Both the position numbers and the translations under genes were made by a program. A stretch of DNA of 48,271 nucleotides. It comes from an uncultured Eubacterium sp. Lineage in GTDB: Bacteria > Bacillota > Clostridia > Lachnospirales > Lachnospiraceae. Under the pieces are notes generated by a model that saw nothing but the letters and a program-made list of their open reading frames with translations, searched no databases and was not told the DNA's origin. How positions within the stretch are numbered: position 1 is the first letter of the stretch; every line of letters starts with the position of its first letter. The stretch is from contig CAJUBQ010000031.1 in assembly GCA_910584595.1 (NCBI GenBank), forward strand, positions 1 through 48,271. Direction: 5' to 3'. Shown piece by piece: positions 15,288 to 23,549 of this stretch.

Positions 15288-16541
15288 ATGAAAAAGAAGA
15301 AAACAGTGAAAAAGTTAAAAAAGAAAATTGCGGTTTTGGAAACAGAAAATCTGTCATTACAAGAGAGCGTTTTGCGGGCAGAGAACAACAGCAGGGAAAA
15401 AAGCGCTTTTTTATCCCATATGTCCCATGATATACGGACACCCCTGAATGGCATTATTGGAATGACAGGTATTGCCATGAAACATTTTGATGATAAAGAC
15501 AGGGTTCTTGATTGTCTGGGGAAAATTGACAGTTCTTCCAAACATCTGCTATCCCTGATTAATGATATTTTGGATATGAGCCGGATTGAAAGCGGCAGAA
15601 TGGTTATGAACCATGAACGGATGGATATACGTGAGGTGATTAACGGTTGTGCACTAATTGCAGAAAGTCTGCTGGCACAGAGAAAGGTGGATTTTGTCAG
15701 GGAGTTTGGTATATTCCATCATCCTCTGCTGATTGGCGATGAATTACATCTGCGTCAGATACTTATCAATATTTTATCAAATGCCATTAAGTTTACCCCG
15801 GATGGAGGGAAAATCTTTTTTCAGGTAAAGGAGGTTTCTGCCAGAGACGGAAAGGCGACATACCATTTTGAGATTGAGGATACCGGAATTGGTATGAAAC
15901 CGGATTTTCTGGAAAAAATTTGGGATTCCTTTACACAGGAAAATAGTGGAAACTGCAATGGATATAAGGGAACCGGATTGGGAATGGCTATTACAAAAAA
16001 ACTGGTTGATTTGATGGGGGGTATTATCAAGGCAGCAAGCAAGCCGGGGGTTGGCAGTAAATTTACTGTGGAGGTAACATTTGATACAGAGATAATGTCT
16101 GGCATTGCAGAGAAAGAAAATAAAATGGAAAGCATACAGGAACGAAACGCCCATCTGGACGGCATGAAAGTCCTGTTAGTTGAAGATACCCCACTGAATA
16201 TGGAAATTGCAAAATTCATGCTGGAAGATGAAGGGATTGAAGTAATGACAGCAGAAAATGGACAGATTGCCGTTAATATTTTTAACAATTCGCCTGAGAA
16301 TACTTTTAATGCTGTGTTAATGGATGTGAGAATGCCTGTGATGGATGGTCTGACCGCTGCAAAATCAATCCGGGCATTGCCAAGAACTGACGCTGTAACA
16401 GTCCCAATAATAGCTATGACAGCAGACGCATATAGTGAAGATATAAGAAGGACAGCGGATGCAGGAATGAATGCACATCTGACAAAACCTGTCAGTCAAG
16501 AGAAATTGCTCTCGACTTTGGAGAAATTTTATTCTGTATAA
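15288..16541 (+). CDS. Soluble hybrid histidine kinase with C-terminal receiver
   Basis: A 417-residue protein without membrane helices. A short, very basic coiled coil (about 1-40; KKKKTVKKLKKKIAVLE) leads into HisKA with H47 in SHMSHDIRTPLNGI. The HATPase domain has INILSNAIKFTPDGG, EDTGIGMKP and GTGLGMAITKKL. A CheY-like receiver (about 292-416) has D346 in LMDVRMP and K in LTKP. It has no sensor domain and no output domain, so both its input and its partner are unknown. A phosphotransfer protein encoded elsewhere is one possibility. Its start follows TGGAGGA, and its Pho-box-like upstream region ties it to the phosphate cassette. Confidence 0.9.
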   Translation: MKKKKTVKKLKKKIAVLETENLSLQESVLRAENNSREKSAFLSHMSHDIRTPLNGIIGMTGIAMKHFDDKDRVLDCLGKIDSSSKHLLSLINDILDMSRIESGRMVMNHERMDIREVINGCALIAESLLAQRKVDFVREFGIFHHPLLIGDELHLRQILINILSNAIKFTPDGGKIFFQVKEVSARDGKATYHFEIEDTGIGMKPDFLEKIWDSFTQENSGNCNGYKGTGLGMAITKKLVDLMGGIIKAASKPGVGSKFTVEVTFDTEIMSGIAEKENKMESIQERNAHLDGMKVLLVEDTPLNMEIAKFMLEDEGIEVMTAENGQIAVNIFNNSPENTFNAVLMDVRMPVMDGLTAAKSIRALPRTDAVTVPIIAMTADAYSEDIRRTADAGMNAHLTKPVSQEKLLSTLEKFYSV

Positions 16542-16604
16542 ATAATAAGCTCTTTTGGATTTATATTTCTTTTGGCATTTTGAAAGAGGTTAAAAAGCAA
16601 AATG

Positions 16605-16661
16605 AAATAAAGGAAATGCTTAAACCCCCAGTATAAAGACTTCGAGCATTTCCCTTTATTT
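16605..16661. terminator. Bidirectional terminator
   Basis: AAATAAAGG-AAATGCT (16605-16620) pairs with AGCATTTCCCTTTATTT (16645-16661) with one bulged base. It sits between the convergent hybrid kinase and DUF6061-like genes, with T/A-rich tails on both sides. Confidence 0.7.
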
Positions 16662-16674
16662 CTTATTTATTTTT

Positions 16675-16911
16675 TTACACGTCAAGGTTATCCTCGGCAT
16701 CTATAAATATTTGCATTTCGTTATTTAGATAAAGTCTTGCATATTCAAGTGGATTATCTATTGCCATAGCATTTAACACATGGTCTGTCCACGCTGTAGT
16801 TTTCAACCTTTCTTCTGCTTTATTACAGTCAATCCGTAATATATAGCCATTAAATGTAGTAATATCAATACTGTTGTGGTACATATTGTACCTTGCGTAT
16901 AGTAATTTCAT
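16675..16911 (-). CDS. Small DUF6061-like protein
   Basis: A 78-residue protein of no known function. The pattern MKLLYARYNMYHNSIDI, TFNGYILRIDC and NPLEYARLYLN resembles the DUF6061 family of small proteins common in Lachnospiraceae mobile elements. The start at 16911 has AAAGGGCAG upstream, while the earlier ATG at 16944 has none. It lies at the right end of the element and reads inward. No catalytic motif is visible. Confidence 0.6.
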   Translation of the reverse strand: MKLLYARYNMYHNSIDITTFNGYILRIDCNKAEERLKTTAWTDHVLNAMAIDNPLEYARLYLNNEMQIFIDAEDNLDV

Positions 16912-16974
16912 TTTTATCTGCCCTTTCATAATTTTTACAAGCATATCAAATCAGTTCCCACGCCTTAATTGTTT

Positions 16975-16985
16975 TGTGTTATAAT
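16975..16985 (+). promoter_or_regulatory. Possible outward promoter at the right end of the element
   Basis: TGT directly before a perfect TATAAT (16980-16985) makes an extended -10 promoter; no good -35 is present. It faces attR, the rdrA 3' fragment and rdrB. It could therefore transcribe rdrB despite the insertion. Confidence 0.4.
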
Positions 16986-17001
16986 GTGTTATAGGTTTTT
17001 C

Positions 17002-17077
17002 TTTCCCTTAAAGTTTCCCTCATTAGGGTTCATAACAGCAAGGGGGAGAAAATAACATAAGGGAAAATCTAAGGGAA
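17002..17077. repeat. Candidate integrase arm-type sites at the right end
   Basis: TTTCCCT at 17002-17008 and 17014-17020, with AGGGAAA at 17060-17066 and AGGGAA at 17072-17077 inverted. The same motif occurs at the left end at 3622-3628, 3674-3680 and, inverted, at 3708-3714. Arm sites near both att ends are typical of tyrosine-integrase elements (inference). Confidence 0.4.
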
Positions 17078-17164
17078 TGCTCACCTTGCACAAATTTAGT
17101 GTTTTCGGTAGTTAGAGCAGTTCATGATAACAAAATATAAGAGTTATTAAATTCCTTAGATTTT

Positions 17165-18232
17165 GTGAAAATCCAATCGGGATTTGCAATGAGGACGGTT
17201 GTAGGTTTTAACGCCATACTGAGGGAAATGAATTTAAGAGTGGACGAGCTGCCGGTTTCTGAGATTGGCAAAAGGTTCTATGTGTCACGGATAGCAAAAA
17301 ACGGCGCAAGAAACAGTTACATAAAAGCATGGATTATTTTGGGGTTGTTTTCCAATATGTATTATTACAACAATCAAATGCTTGTTTTTTCTTTTCAGGA
17401 AAAAATCATTTCCGGAAATAATCAGATACGGGACTTTGTCCATATCAGTCTGGAAAATTATCTTGTCGCATTGTGCGATTTAAGCGTATTGTATGAGAAA
17501 GTAAATATGATAAGACTGGGAATTGAGAAATCTGAATTTGAAGAGGTTGCGGAGGCTTTACAGGAAGAAAACAGAGAAAGCATCCAATATGCAAGGACAA
17601 TTGTTTCGAATATGGATTTGTTGGTAGGATTAAAAGATTATTGCTTTGAAAATCGAGATTATAAAGAAAGCACATCGGGAAACAGTGAAAGAACCATGAG
17701 GCTGGTACTGCGTTTTTTTGAAAATATAGAAAAATATATGGACAAATATGGCATAAAGATCAAAGCGGAACGGTTGAATCGGTTTATTTTCCAGGACAAT
17801 CAGGCTATAGACATCGCAAAGCTTTATTCTGATTTGTTTGTTCTTACCACACAGGATCTCGCATTACAGGAACAATTAGAACAAAATGAAAAAGCAGCTG
17901 AATTTGTCCTGGAATTTAGAAAGAAGATTACAGAATTGCCAAAGCGCTGGAACCATGGAGACAATAACGCAGCTGCCTGGCTGCAGATTCGAACTCGAAC
18001 TGCCGAACATGTAAAACAAAATCTGGATAAACTGGCATTAGCCATTCAGCGATATCATGGAGAAAATAAACGTCTGCCTGTTAATCTGAATATAGAAGCG
18101 CTGTGTGATTTATACAGTGGCGTTGTAGATCTGTATGTCAAAGATAAAGGCGCAACGGTTACGGATGAAATGTACCAGGAATATGTGCGGCTTGTCAAAG
18201 TGCAAAATGAAATGAAGACAGAGGCCAGGTAA
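17165..18232 (+). pseudogene. rdrA: rdrA, C-terminal segment, displaced by the inserted element
   Basis: The genuine part is from 17187 (AMRTVVGFNAILREMNL) to the stop at 18232, about 348 residues. It is the natural continuation of DRSRF on the other side of the element. It is largely helical and charged, with a coiled-coil-like stretch (LALQEQLEQNEKAAEFVLEF) and no nucleotide-binding motif. The in-frame GTG at 17165 lies in element sequence and has no ribosome binding site. If translated alone, the piece would lack the ATPase core. It ends five bases before rdrB, consistent with an original rdrA-rdrB operon. Confidence 0.78.
17176..17186 (+). repeat. Right attachment site (attR) of the inserted element
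   Basis: ATCGGGATTTG, a direct repeat of 3593-3603 with one mismatch. The RdrA protein resumes at the last base of this repeat, in the frame required by the left half. Confidence 0.75.
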
Positions 18233-18237
18233 CGAGT

Positions 18238-20784
18238 ATGGATATAGAACGCAAAAACCTTGAAATTTTATTTTTAAAAATACCGTATTATAAAATAGCG
18301 GGCCAGTTTTCGGCAAACGTCATCCGGCATAATTACAGGCATGTAGAGGAAGAGCTGTACATGCAGTATGCGAGGGGCGTTTTTCCGAATCATTCAGAAA
18401 ACGAACAGCGTAACAATTATCAAAAACTTTGTCAGGATTTGGAGGATAATCCGGAAGGGCTTTCCAATATTTTTCGATTGGTTATGAATGTAGCCAAAAA
18501 GATGCTCATTTATGATGGTAACGAGATGATGTGCAAATTTAATGAAATGCTGCGCTGGAGAGAGATTTCTTTTCAGCTTGGACAGGATTTGTTTACCTGT
18601 GCGTTTCTGGCTGCACATGATTTGGAAAGAGGATGTCTGTCGAAAAATTTTTCCTGGCTTCCGATGATACGCAGTGATGATAGTCGTCTGCACAATATTT
18701 TAAAGCGTGGGATGGCTGAAAATCATTTTCATCTTTCGGGTTCTACGAAAGTTTTTGAATTAAACTGGGTATGTCTGATGAATTTAATAGACGGCAGAGT
18801 GCATGATTTTGAAAAGCTTCCAAGTGCGCTGCAGATTCATCATACAGACAGGGTCAGGAGCGAGGCAAATAAAGAAAGTTTTTATGCAGAATGTCAGAGA
18901 GCGGCTTTTTACAGAGTGTATCTTTTTGCTATATTGAAAAGAAACGATATGCTTGCTGAGAAGGCCGGTGAGATTTTAGAAAAGGCGGACAGGGGGCGTC
19001 CGATGGAAGGGCTGGTATCAGAGATTCAAGATACGATTGTACTTGCCAAGCATAGATACGGGGCTAAGATAGATAAAAAGTATATTCTGGATTATGCTTT
19101 TGAAAAAAATATGATGCACAGCAATGATCGGGAATGTTTTCTGTTGGCCGGGGAGCGCAGGTTTTTATATGAAGCTTATAAGGCAGCGGTATCTGATGTG
19201 TTTACAGAGCGGCAGAAAAATTTGTTTTACAGTTACCTTTCTATCCGTGCGCATTTCCGTGGGGAGCTGATTCAAATTAACAGGCAGACAGGTTTTGCAA
19301 ATTTTAGTAATTATCAGGATCGGAAAGAGATTTTTATTGAAGGGCAGACAGAATATGAAAATGAGCTTATTCGTCTGGCATTGAATGAAACTATGCGCAA
19401 GCAGAACATTGTTTCTTTGGAAGCTCGGATATGTCCGAAAAAAAATGCGGTAAAATTATATGAGGCGATTGCGAGAAATGAAAAAATTATCGGAAGCAGC
19501 AAACGGCGCCAAAATGATAAGAAGGAAGACCGGGTCATTTATGTGCTCCATTTTCCGAAAGTAAAAGACAAAAAATTTTGTCAGGGAACGCCGCGAAATC
19601 AAAATGTACGGGCGGCAACGTTGAAGCAGACAAGAAGCATTGCGGCGCTATTAGAAAAAGAAACATGGGTAAATGGTAAAATACGCGGTATTGACGCCTG
19701 CTCCAATGAAATCTACTGCAGGCCGGAAGTATTTGCGCAGGCGTTTCGCTATTTGCTGGATCTGGAGTTTGCATGTACAAAAAATGTATGGTCTGGAATA
19801 GAAAAGAAGGGATATAAAGGAAAACTGCACGCAACCTATCATGCAGGGGAGGATTTTTTAGATATAACGGATGGACTGCGGGCCATTGATGAAGCGGCGC
19901 TTTTTTGCGGATTAACAAGGGGAAGCAGAATCGGGCATGGGCTTGCATTGGGAGTCAGCCCATATGAATATTATAAATATAAAGGATATAAAGCAGTAAT
20001 GCCGAAACAGGTTCTTTTGGATGATATTATGTGGGCGCTTCAAAAAGCGGGAGAAATGGGCTGTACGATAGAAAGCAGGCTGCATGAAGAGCTTCTGGAG
20101 CGTTTTGACAGCCTGTATGAAGAGATTTACAGCGCCAATGTGCCCAATCTTGAGAAAGCTTCCGTTAAGGACTATTATCAGAGCTGGAAACTTCGGGGTG
20201 ACAGCCCTGCTATATATCGTTTGGATGAAGCAGATTTTTTAAAAAGAATGGAAAAAACGCCAATTCCAAGATTTGACAGGTATGAAAGGAATCATAGGGT
20301 CAGCGACAGCATAAGAAAGATTAGATGTTACCGGGAGCTGTATTTTGCGTATCATTATCATGAAAAAGTTAGAAATATTGGGAATGAGCAGACGGAGTTT
20401 AAAGTCGATGAAAGGTATGCGGCGCTTATTTGCCAGCTTCAGGATAAGATGATACAAAGATTAGTGTGGGAAGGAATCGGCATAGAAACGAATCCGTCAT
20501 CTAACTATCTGATTGGAACAATACAAAAATACGAGGAACATCCGATTATCCGGTTTAATGCAAGAAAATTGAAACCTGCAAAACCGAATATGAGTCTGAA
20601 TGTTTCCATTAATACAGACGATCAGGGTGTATTTGATACGATGCTGGAAAACGAGTATGCGTTGATGGCGCTTGCTTTAAAAAAAGCAAAGAATGACAAA
20701 AACCAGCCATTGTATGACATGGAAGATATTTATGAATGGATTGATTATATAAGAAAAATGGGGATGGAGCAGATTTTTGAGTAA
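18238..20784 (+). CDS. rdrB: RADAR adenosine deaminase RdrB
   Basis: The effector of RADAR, which deaminates adenosine to inosine in nucleotides or RNA during phage infection together with the RdrA ATPase. It has 848 residues, the usual size for RdrB and far longer than metabolic adenosine deaminases. All metal and catalytic positions of the deaminase family are present: zinc ligands H163 and H165 (NHFHLSGST), H535 and proton donor E538 (YHAGED), H567 (RIGHG), E750 (ETNPSSN) and D794-D795 (NTDDQG). RdrB normally assembles into a large hollow shell. The gene is intact, but its RdrA partner is broken and its promoter is now about 16 kb upstream across an inserted element. Confidence 0.88.
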   Translation: MDIERKNLEILFLKIPYYKIAGQFSANVIRHNYRHVEEELYMQYARGVFPNHSENEQRNNYQKLCQDLEDNPEGLSNIFRLVMNVAKKMLIYDGNEMMCKFNEMLRWREISFQLGQDLFTCAFLAAHDLERGCLSKNFSWLPMIRSDDSRLHNILKRGMAENHFHLSGSTKVFELNWVCLMNLIDGRVHDFEKLPSALQIHHTDRVRSEANKESFYAECQRAAFYRVYLFAILKRNDMLAEKAGEILEKADRGRPMEGLVSEIQDTIVLAKHRYGAKIDKKYILDYAFEKNMMHSNDRECFLLAGERRFLYEAYKAAVSDVFTERQKNLFYSYLSIRAHFRGELIQINRQTGFANFSNYQDRKEIFIEGQTEYENELIRLALNETMRKQNIVSLEARICPKKNAVKLYEAIARNEKIIGSSKRRQNDKKEDRVIYVLHFPKVKDKKFCQGTPRNQNVRAATLKQTRSIAALLEKETWVNGKIRGIDACSNEIYCRPEVFAQAFRYLLDLEFACTKNVWSGIEKKGYKGKLHATYHAGEDFLDITDGLRAIDEAALFCGLTRGSRIGHGLALGVSPYEYYKYKGYKAVMPKQVLLDDIMWALQKAGEMGCTIESRLHEELLERFDSLYEEIYSANVPNLEKASVKDYYQSWKLRGDSPAIYRLDEADFLKRMEKTPIPRFDRYERNHRVSDSIRKIRCYRELYFAYHYHEKVRNIGNEQTEFKVDERYAALICQLQDKMIQRLVWEGIGIETNPSSNYLIGTIQKYEEHPIIRFNARKLKPAKPNMSLNVSINTDDQGVFDTMLENEYALMALALKKAKNDKNQPLYDMEDIYEWIDYIRKMGMEQIFE

Positions 20785-20805
20785 TGCCGTAGAATTTATA
20801 TCACC

Positions 20806-20838
20806 TGCGGGGCGGTTCGTTATAAACGCCGCATTTTT
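20806..20838 (+). terminator. Terminator of the RADAR operon
   Basis: TGCGGGGCG pairs with CGCCGCA (bulged) around a TTCGTTATAAA loop, followed directly by TTTTTT. Confidence 0.65.
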
Positions 20839-20863
20839 TAAGATAATATAAACTTATTTTTTG

Positions 20864-20892
20864 TTGTAAACAAAGATTTTTCATAATATAAT
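20864..20892 (+). promoter_or_regulatory. Promoter of the ydjI-ydjG-ydjH operon
   Basis: TTGTAA (20864-20869), a 17-bp spacer and TATAAT (20887-20892). The roughly 230-base leader before the first gene holds a short possible peptide (20893-20946) and a palindromic repeat at 21059-21089. Confidence 0.7.
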
Positions 20893-21058
20893 ATGGTTAT
20901 GGATAAGGCGAAGCAAGTGAAGCTTTGGCGCATCATAGTGGGTTAGGGGAGGATAACGGCTCATTATGATGAAAGTAGCATTTAGCGGAAGCGGCTGGCT
21001 ATGTTGGGCGGCATGGCTGCAATCGGCGATAAGAACTTATGAGAATGAAGGAGTAAAC

Positions 21059-21089
21059 GTAACCGTTCAAGGGTTATCTGAACTGTTAC
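21059..21089. repeat. Palindromic intergenic repeat, copy 1
   Basis: GTAACCGTT...AACTGTTAC folds as a hairpin. Its right part, GGTTATCTGAACTGTTACG (21072-21090), is identical over 19 bp to 25742-25760. Related hairpins occur near 29472 and 34767. Confidence 0.6.
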
Positions 21090-21124
21090 GAGGAAACAAT
21101 AATAAGAAAAAAGGAGATTTTATT

Positions 21125-22432
21125 ATGGGACTTATAAAAGCAGGAATGGGTGCGATGGGAGGAACGCTTGCAGATCAGTGGAAAGAGTTTTTCTATTGTG
21201 ACGCGATGGAAAAAGATGTCATGGTTACAAAAGGCAGGAAGCGTACAGGTTCCCGTTCGTCGAATAAAAGAGGAAATGACAATATTATTTCTAATGGAAG
21301 CGGGATTGCGGTAGCAGACGGCCAGTGCATGATAATTGTAGAACAGGGAAAAGTGGTAGAGGTATGTGCGGAGCCTGGCGAATTTCGGTATGATACGTCT
21401 ACAGAGCCAAGTATTTTTACAGGAGGGCTTGGGAAAGGCATTCTGGAGACTTTTAAGACGGTTGGCAAGCGTTTTGCATTTGGCGGCGATACCGGCAAAG
21501 ACCAGCGTGTGTATTATTTTAATACAAAGGAATTGGTGGACAATAAATTCGGGACGCCAAACCCGATTCCTTTCCGTGTAGTGGATGCAAAAATTGGCCT
21601 GGATGTGGACGTTTCCATTCGCTGTTCCGGTGTGTATTCATATAAAATTACGGATCCGTTGCTGTTTTATACGAATGTCTGCGGAAATGTGGAAGAGGAT
21701 TATACACGTGAAGAATTAGACAGACAGCTGAAAACAGAATTTATCAGTGCGCTGCAGCCTGCATTTGGCAGACTTTCGGATCTGGAAATGCGCCCGAATC
21801 AGATCGTTTCCCATACGACGGAACTGGAAAATGCGATGAACGCTGCGCTTTCGGCAAAGTGGGGAGAGCTGCGCGGCCTGAAAATTGTCAGCATTGCGCT
21901 TGGCTCTGTTACGCTGCCGGAAGAAGACGCGGAAATGATTAAACAGCTTCAGCGTACTGCTGTGCTGCAAAATCCAACGATGGCAGGAGCAACGATGGCA
22001 GGAGCACAGGCAGATGCCATGAAAGCGGCAGCTTCTAATTCTGCCGGAGCTATGAACGGCTTTGTAGGCATGGGTATGGCGATGAATGCAGGAGGAGGCA
22101 TGAATGCGCAGAATTTGTTTGCTATGGGACAGCAGGCAGCGCAGCAGCAGGCAGCTCAGGCGGGTGTATGGAAATGCAGCTGTGGAGCAACGGCAAACGG
22201 TAAATTCTGTCCGGAATGCGGTTCGGCAAAACCTGTAACGGATGCCGGGTGGACTTGTTCCTGCGGTTCGGTGAACAAGGGGAAGTTCTGTACAAACTGC
22301 GGTGCAAAGAAACCGTCCGGCGCTCCGTTATACAGATGTGACAAATGTGGATGGGAACCGCAGGATCCTTCGCATCCTCCAAAATTCTGTCCGGAATGCG
22401 GCGATATTTTTGATGAGCATGATGTGAAATAG
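21125..22432 (+). CDS. ydjI: SPFH-domain protein with three zinc ribbons (YdjI-like)
   Basis: A 435-residue cytoplasmic protein. An N-terminal SPFH/band-7 domain (about 40-290; RVYYFNTKELVDNKFGTPN, VDVSIRCSGVYSYKITDP) is followed by an Ala/Met/Gly/Gln-rich linker. Three zinc ribbons follow at about 347-435 (CSCGATANGKFCPECG, CSCGSVNKGKFCTNCG, CDKCGW...FCPECG). It matches Bacillus subtilis YdjI, the last gene of the pspA-ydjGHI envelope-stress operon. The start at 21125 follows AAAAGGAGA; an in-frame ATG at 20966 would add 53 residues encoded partly by the palindromic repeat, so it is not preferred. It probably scaffolds membrane-associated complexes (inference). Confidence 0.85.
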   Translation: MGLIKAGMGAMGGTLADQWKEFFYCDAMEKDVMVTKGRKRTGSRSSNKRGNDNIISNGSGIAVADGQCMIIVEQGKVVEVCAEPGEFRYDTSTEPSIFTGGLGKGILETFKTVGKRFAFGGDTGKDQRVYYFNTKELVDNKFGTPNPIPFRVVDAKIGLDVDVSIRCSGVYSYKITDPLLFYTNVCGNVEEDYTREELDRQLKTEFISALQPAFGRLSDLEMRPNQIVSHTTELENAMNAALSAKWGELRGLKIVSIALGSVTLPEEDAEMIKQLQRTAVLQNPTMAGATMAGAQADAMKAAASNSAGAMNGFVGMGMAMNAGGGMNAQNLFAMGQQAAQQQAAQAGVWKCSCGATANGKFCPECGSAKPVTDAGWTCSCGSVNKGKFCTNCGAKKPSGAPLYRCDKCGWEPQDPSHPPKFCPECGDIFDEHDVK

Positions 22433-22452
22433 GAAATGATAAGAGGGAAAAA

Positions 22453-23538
22453 ATGGCAGGAATACAAGAATATAAATGTCCGTGTTGCGGTGGCGCCATT
22501 GCTTTTGACAGTACATTGCAAAAAATGAAGTGTCCATATTGCGATACGGAGTTTGAAATGGAAACACTGGCAAGCTATGACAGCGAATGGAAAAGCGACC
22601 AGGCGGATGATATGAGATGGGAGGAGACTGCCGGCGAAGAGTGGCAGGATGGCGAAGCAGGCGGATTGTGTTCTTATGTCTGTAGATCCTGTGGCGGTGA
22701 GATTGCCTGTGATGAAAATACAGCGGCTTTATCCTGCCCATTCTGCGGGAATCCGGTTGTTATGACAGGGCGGCTTTCGGGCGCGTTAAAGCCGGATTAT
22801 GTAATTCCGTTTCAGCTGGATAAAAAAGCAGCCAGGCAGGCGCTGAAAAATCTTTATGCCGGAAAACGTCTGCTTCCAAAAGAATTTAAGGACAGGAACC
22901 ATATCGATGAAGTGAAAGGTGTGTATGTCCCGTTTTGGCTGTTTGATGCCAAAGCGGATGTAACTATGCGTTATAAGGCGACAAAAGTCCGGACATGGAG
23001 TGATAGCAAATATTATTATACAGAAACAAATTACTTTCATGTCAGCAGAGGCGGAAATATGAAATTTATAAGGGTTCCTGTAGATGGTTCTAAAAAAATG
23101 CCGGATGATTTGATGGAATCTCTGGAGCCGTTTGACTTTTCAGAGGCAGTGGATTTTCAGACTGCATATTTGGCGGGGTATCTCGCAGACAAATATGATG
23201 TGGATAGCAAAGAGAGTATCGGACGTGCCAACGAACGGATTCGAAGAAGTGCGCAGGCGGCTTTTGACGCGACAGTGAAAGGATATACAACTGTTACAAA
23301 AGAGGCGGGAAGCATCCGACTGCAAAATGGAAAAGTAAAGTATGCCCTTTTTCCAGTCTGGCTTTTAAGCACGACATGGAACGGGCAGAATTACCTTTTT
23401 GCCATGAATGGACAGAATGGAAAGATGGCAGGAGATTTGCCGCTGGATAAAGCAGCGTACAGGAAATGGCTGTTTGGGTTAACGGGGCTGATAGGTGTTT
23501 CGCTGTATCTTTTTTCTTATCTGATATGGCTGTTATAG
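22453..23538 (+). CDS. ydjG: Zinc-ribbon membrane protein (YdjG-like)
   Basis: A 361-residue protein with two zinc ribbons: CPCCGG...CPYC (about 10-33) and CRSCGG...CPFCG (about 77-99). A conserved central domain follows (GVYVPFWLFDA, YHV-type aromatic segment, KYALFPVWLLSTTW), with one C-terminal membrane helix at about 338-360. The order and composition match B. subtilis YdjG, partner of YdjH and YdjI. GAGGGAAAA lies upstream, 20 bases after ydjI. It may recruit the SPFH protein to the membrane (inference). Confidence 0.82.
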   Translation: MAGIQEYKCPCCGGAIAFDSTLQKMKCPYCDTEFEMETLASYDSEWKSDQADDMRWEETAGEEWQDGEAGGLCSYVCRSCGGEIACDENTAALSCPFCGNPVVMTGRLSGALKPDYVIPFQLDKKAARQALKNLYAGKRLLPKEFKDRNHIDEVKGVYVPFWLFDAKADVTMRYKATKVRTWSDSKYYYTETNYFHVSRGGNMKFIRVPVDGSKKMPDDLMESLEPFDFSEAVDFQTAYLAGYLADKYDVDSKESIGRANERIRRSAQAAFDATVKGYTTVTKEAGSIRLQNGKVKYALFPVWLLSTTWNGQNYLFAMNGQNGKMAGDLPLDKAAYRKWLFGLTGLIGVSLYLFSYLIWLL

Positions 23539-23549
23539 GAGGAAAGAGA

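Larger units (their letters stand above)
3604..17186. mobile_element. Integrative mobilizable element carrying a phosphate-uptake and sensing cassette
   Basis: A 13,583-bp insertion bounded by an imperfect 11-bp direct repeat. Its removal rejoins the two halves of rdrA in frame. The order of genes is integrase and XRE repressor (minus strand), then excisionase-like protein, oriT-like region, MobV relaxase, pstSCAB-phoU-phoB-phoR and a hybrid kinase (plus strand), then a DUF6061-like gene (minus). It has a relaxase but no visible conjugation pore genes, so it would need a helper element to transfer. TTTCCCT motifs cluster at both ends and may be integrase arm-type sites. The phosphate genes are cargo unrelated to transfer. 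Confidence 0.85.

Noticed and set aside
18238..20784. Metabolic adenosine deaminase
   Set aside because: At 848 residues, with a long N-terminal region and an ATPase gene directly upstream, it fits RdrB rather than the roughly 340-residue housekeeping enzyme.
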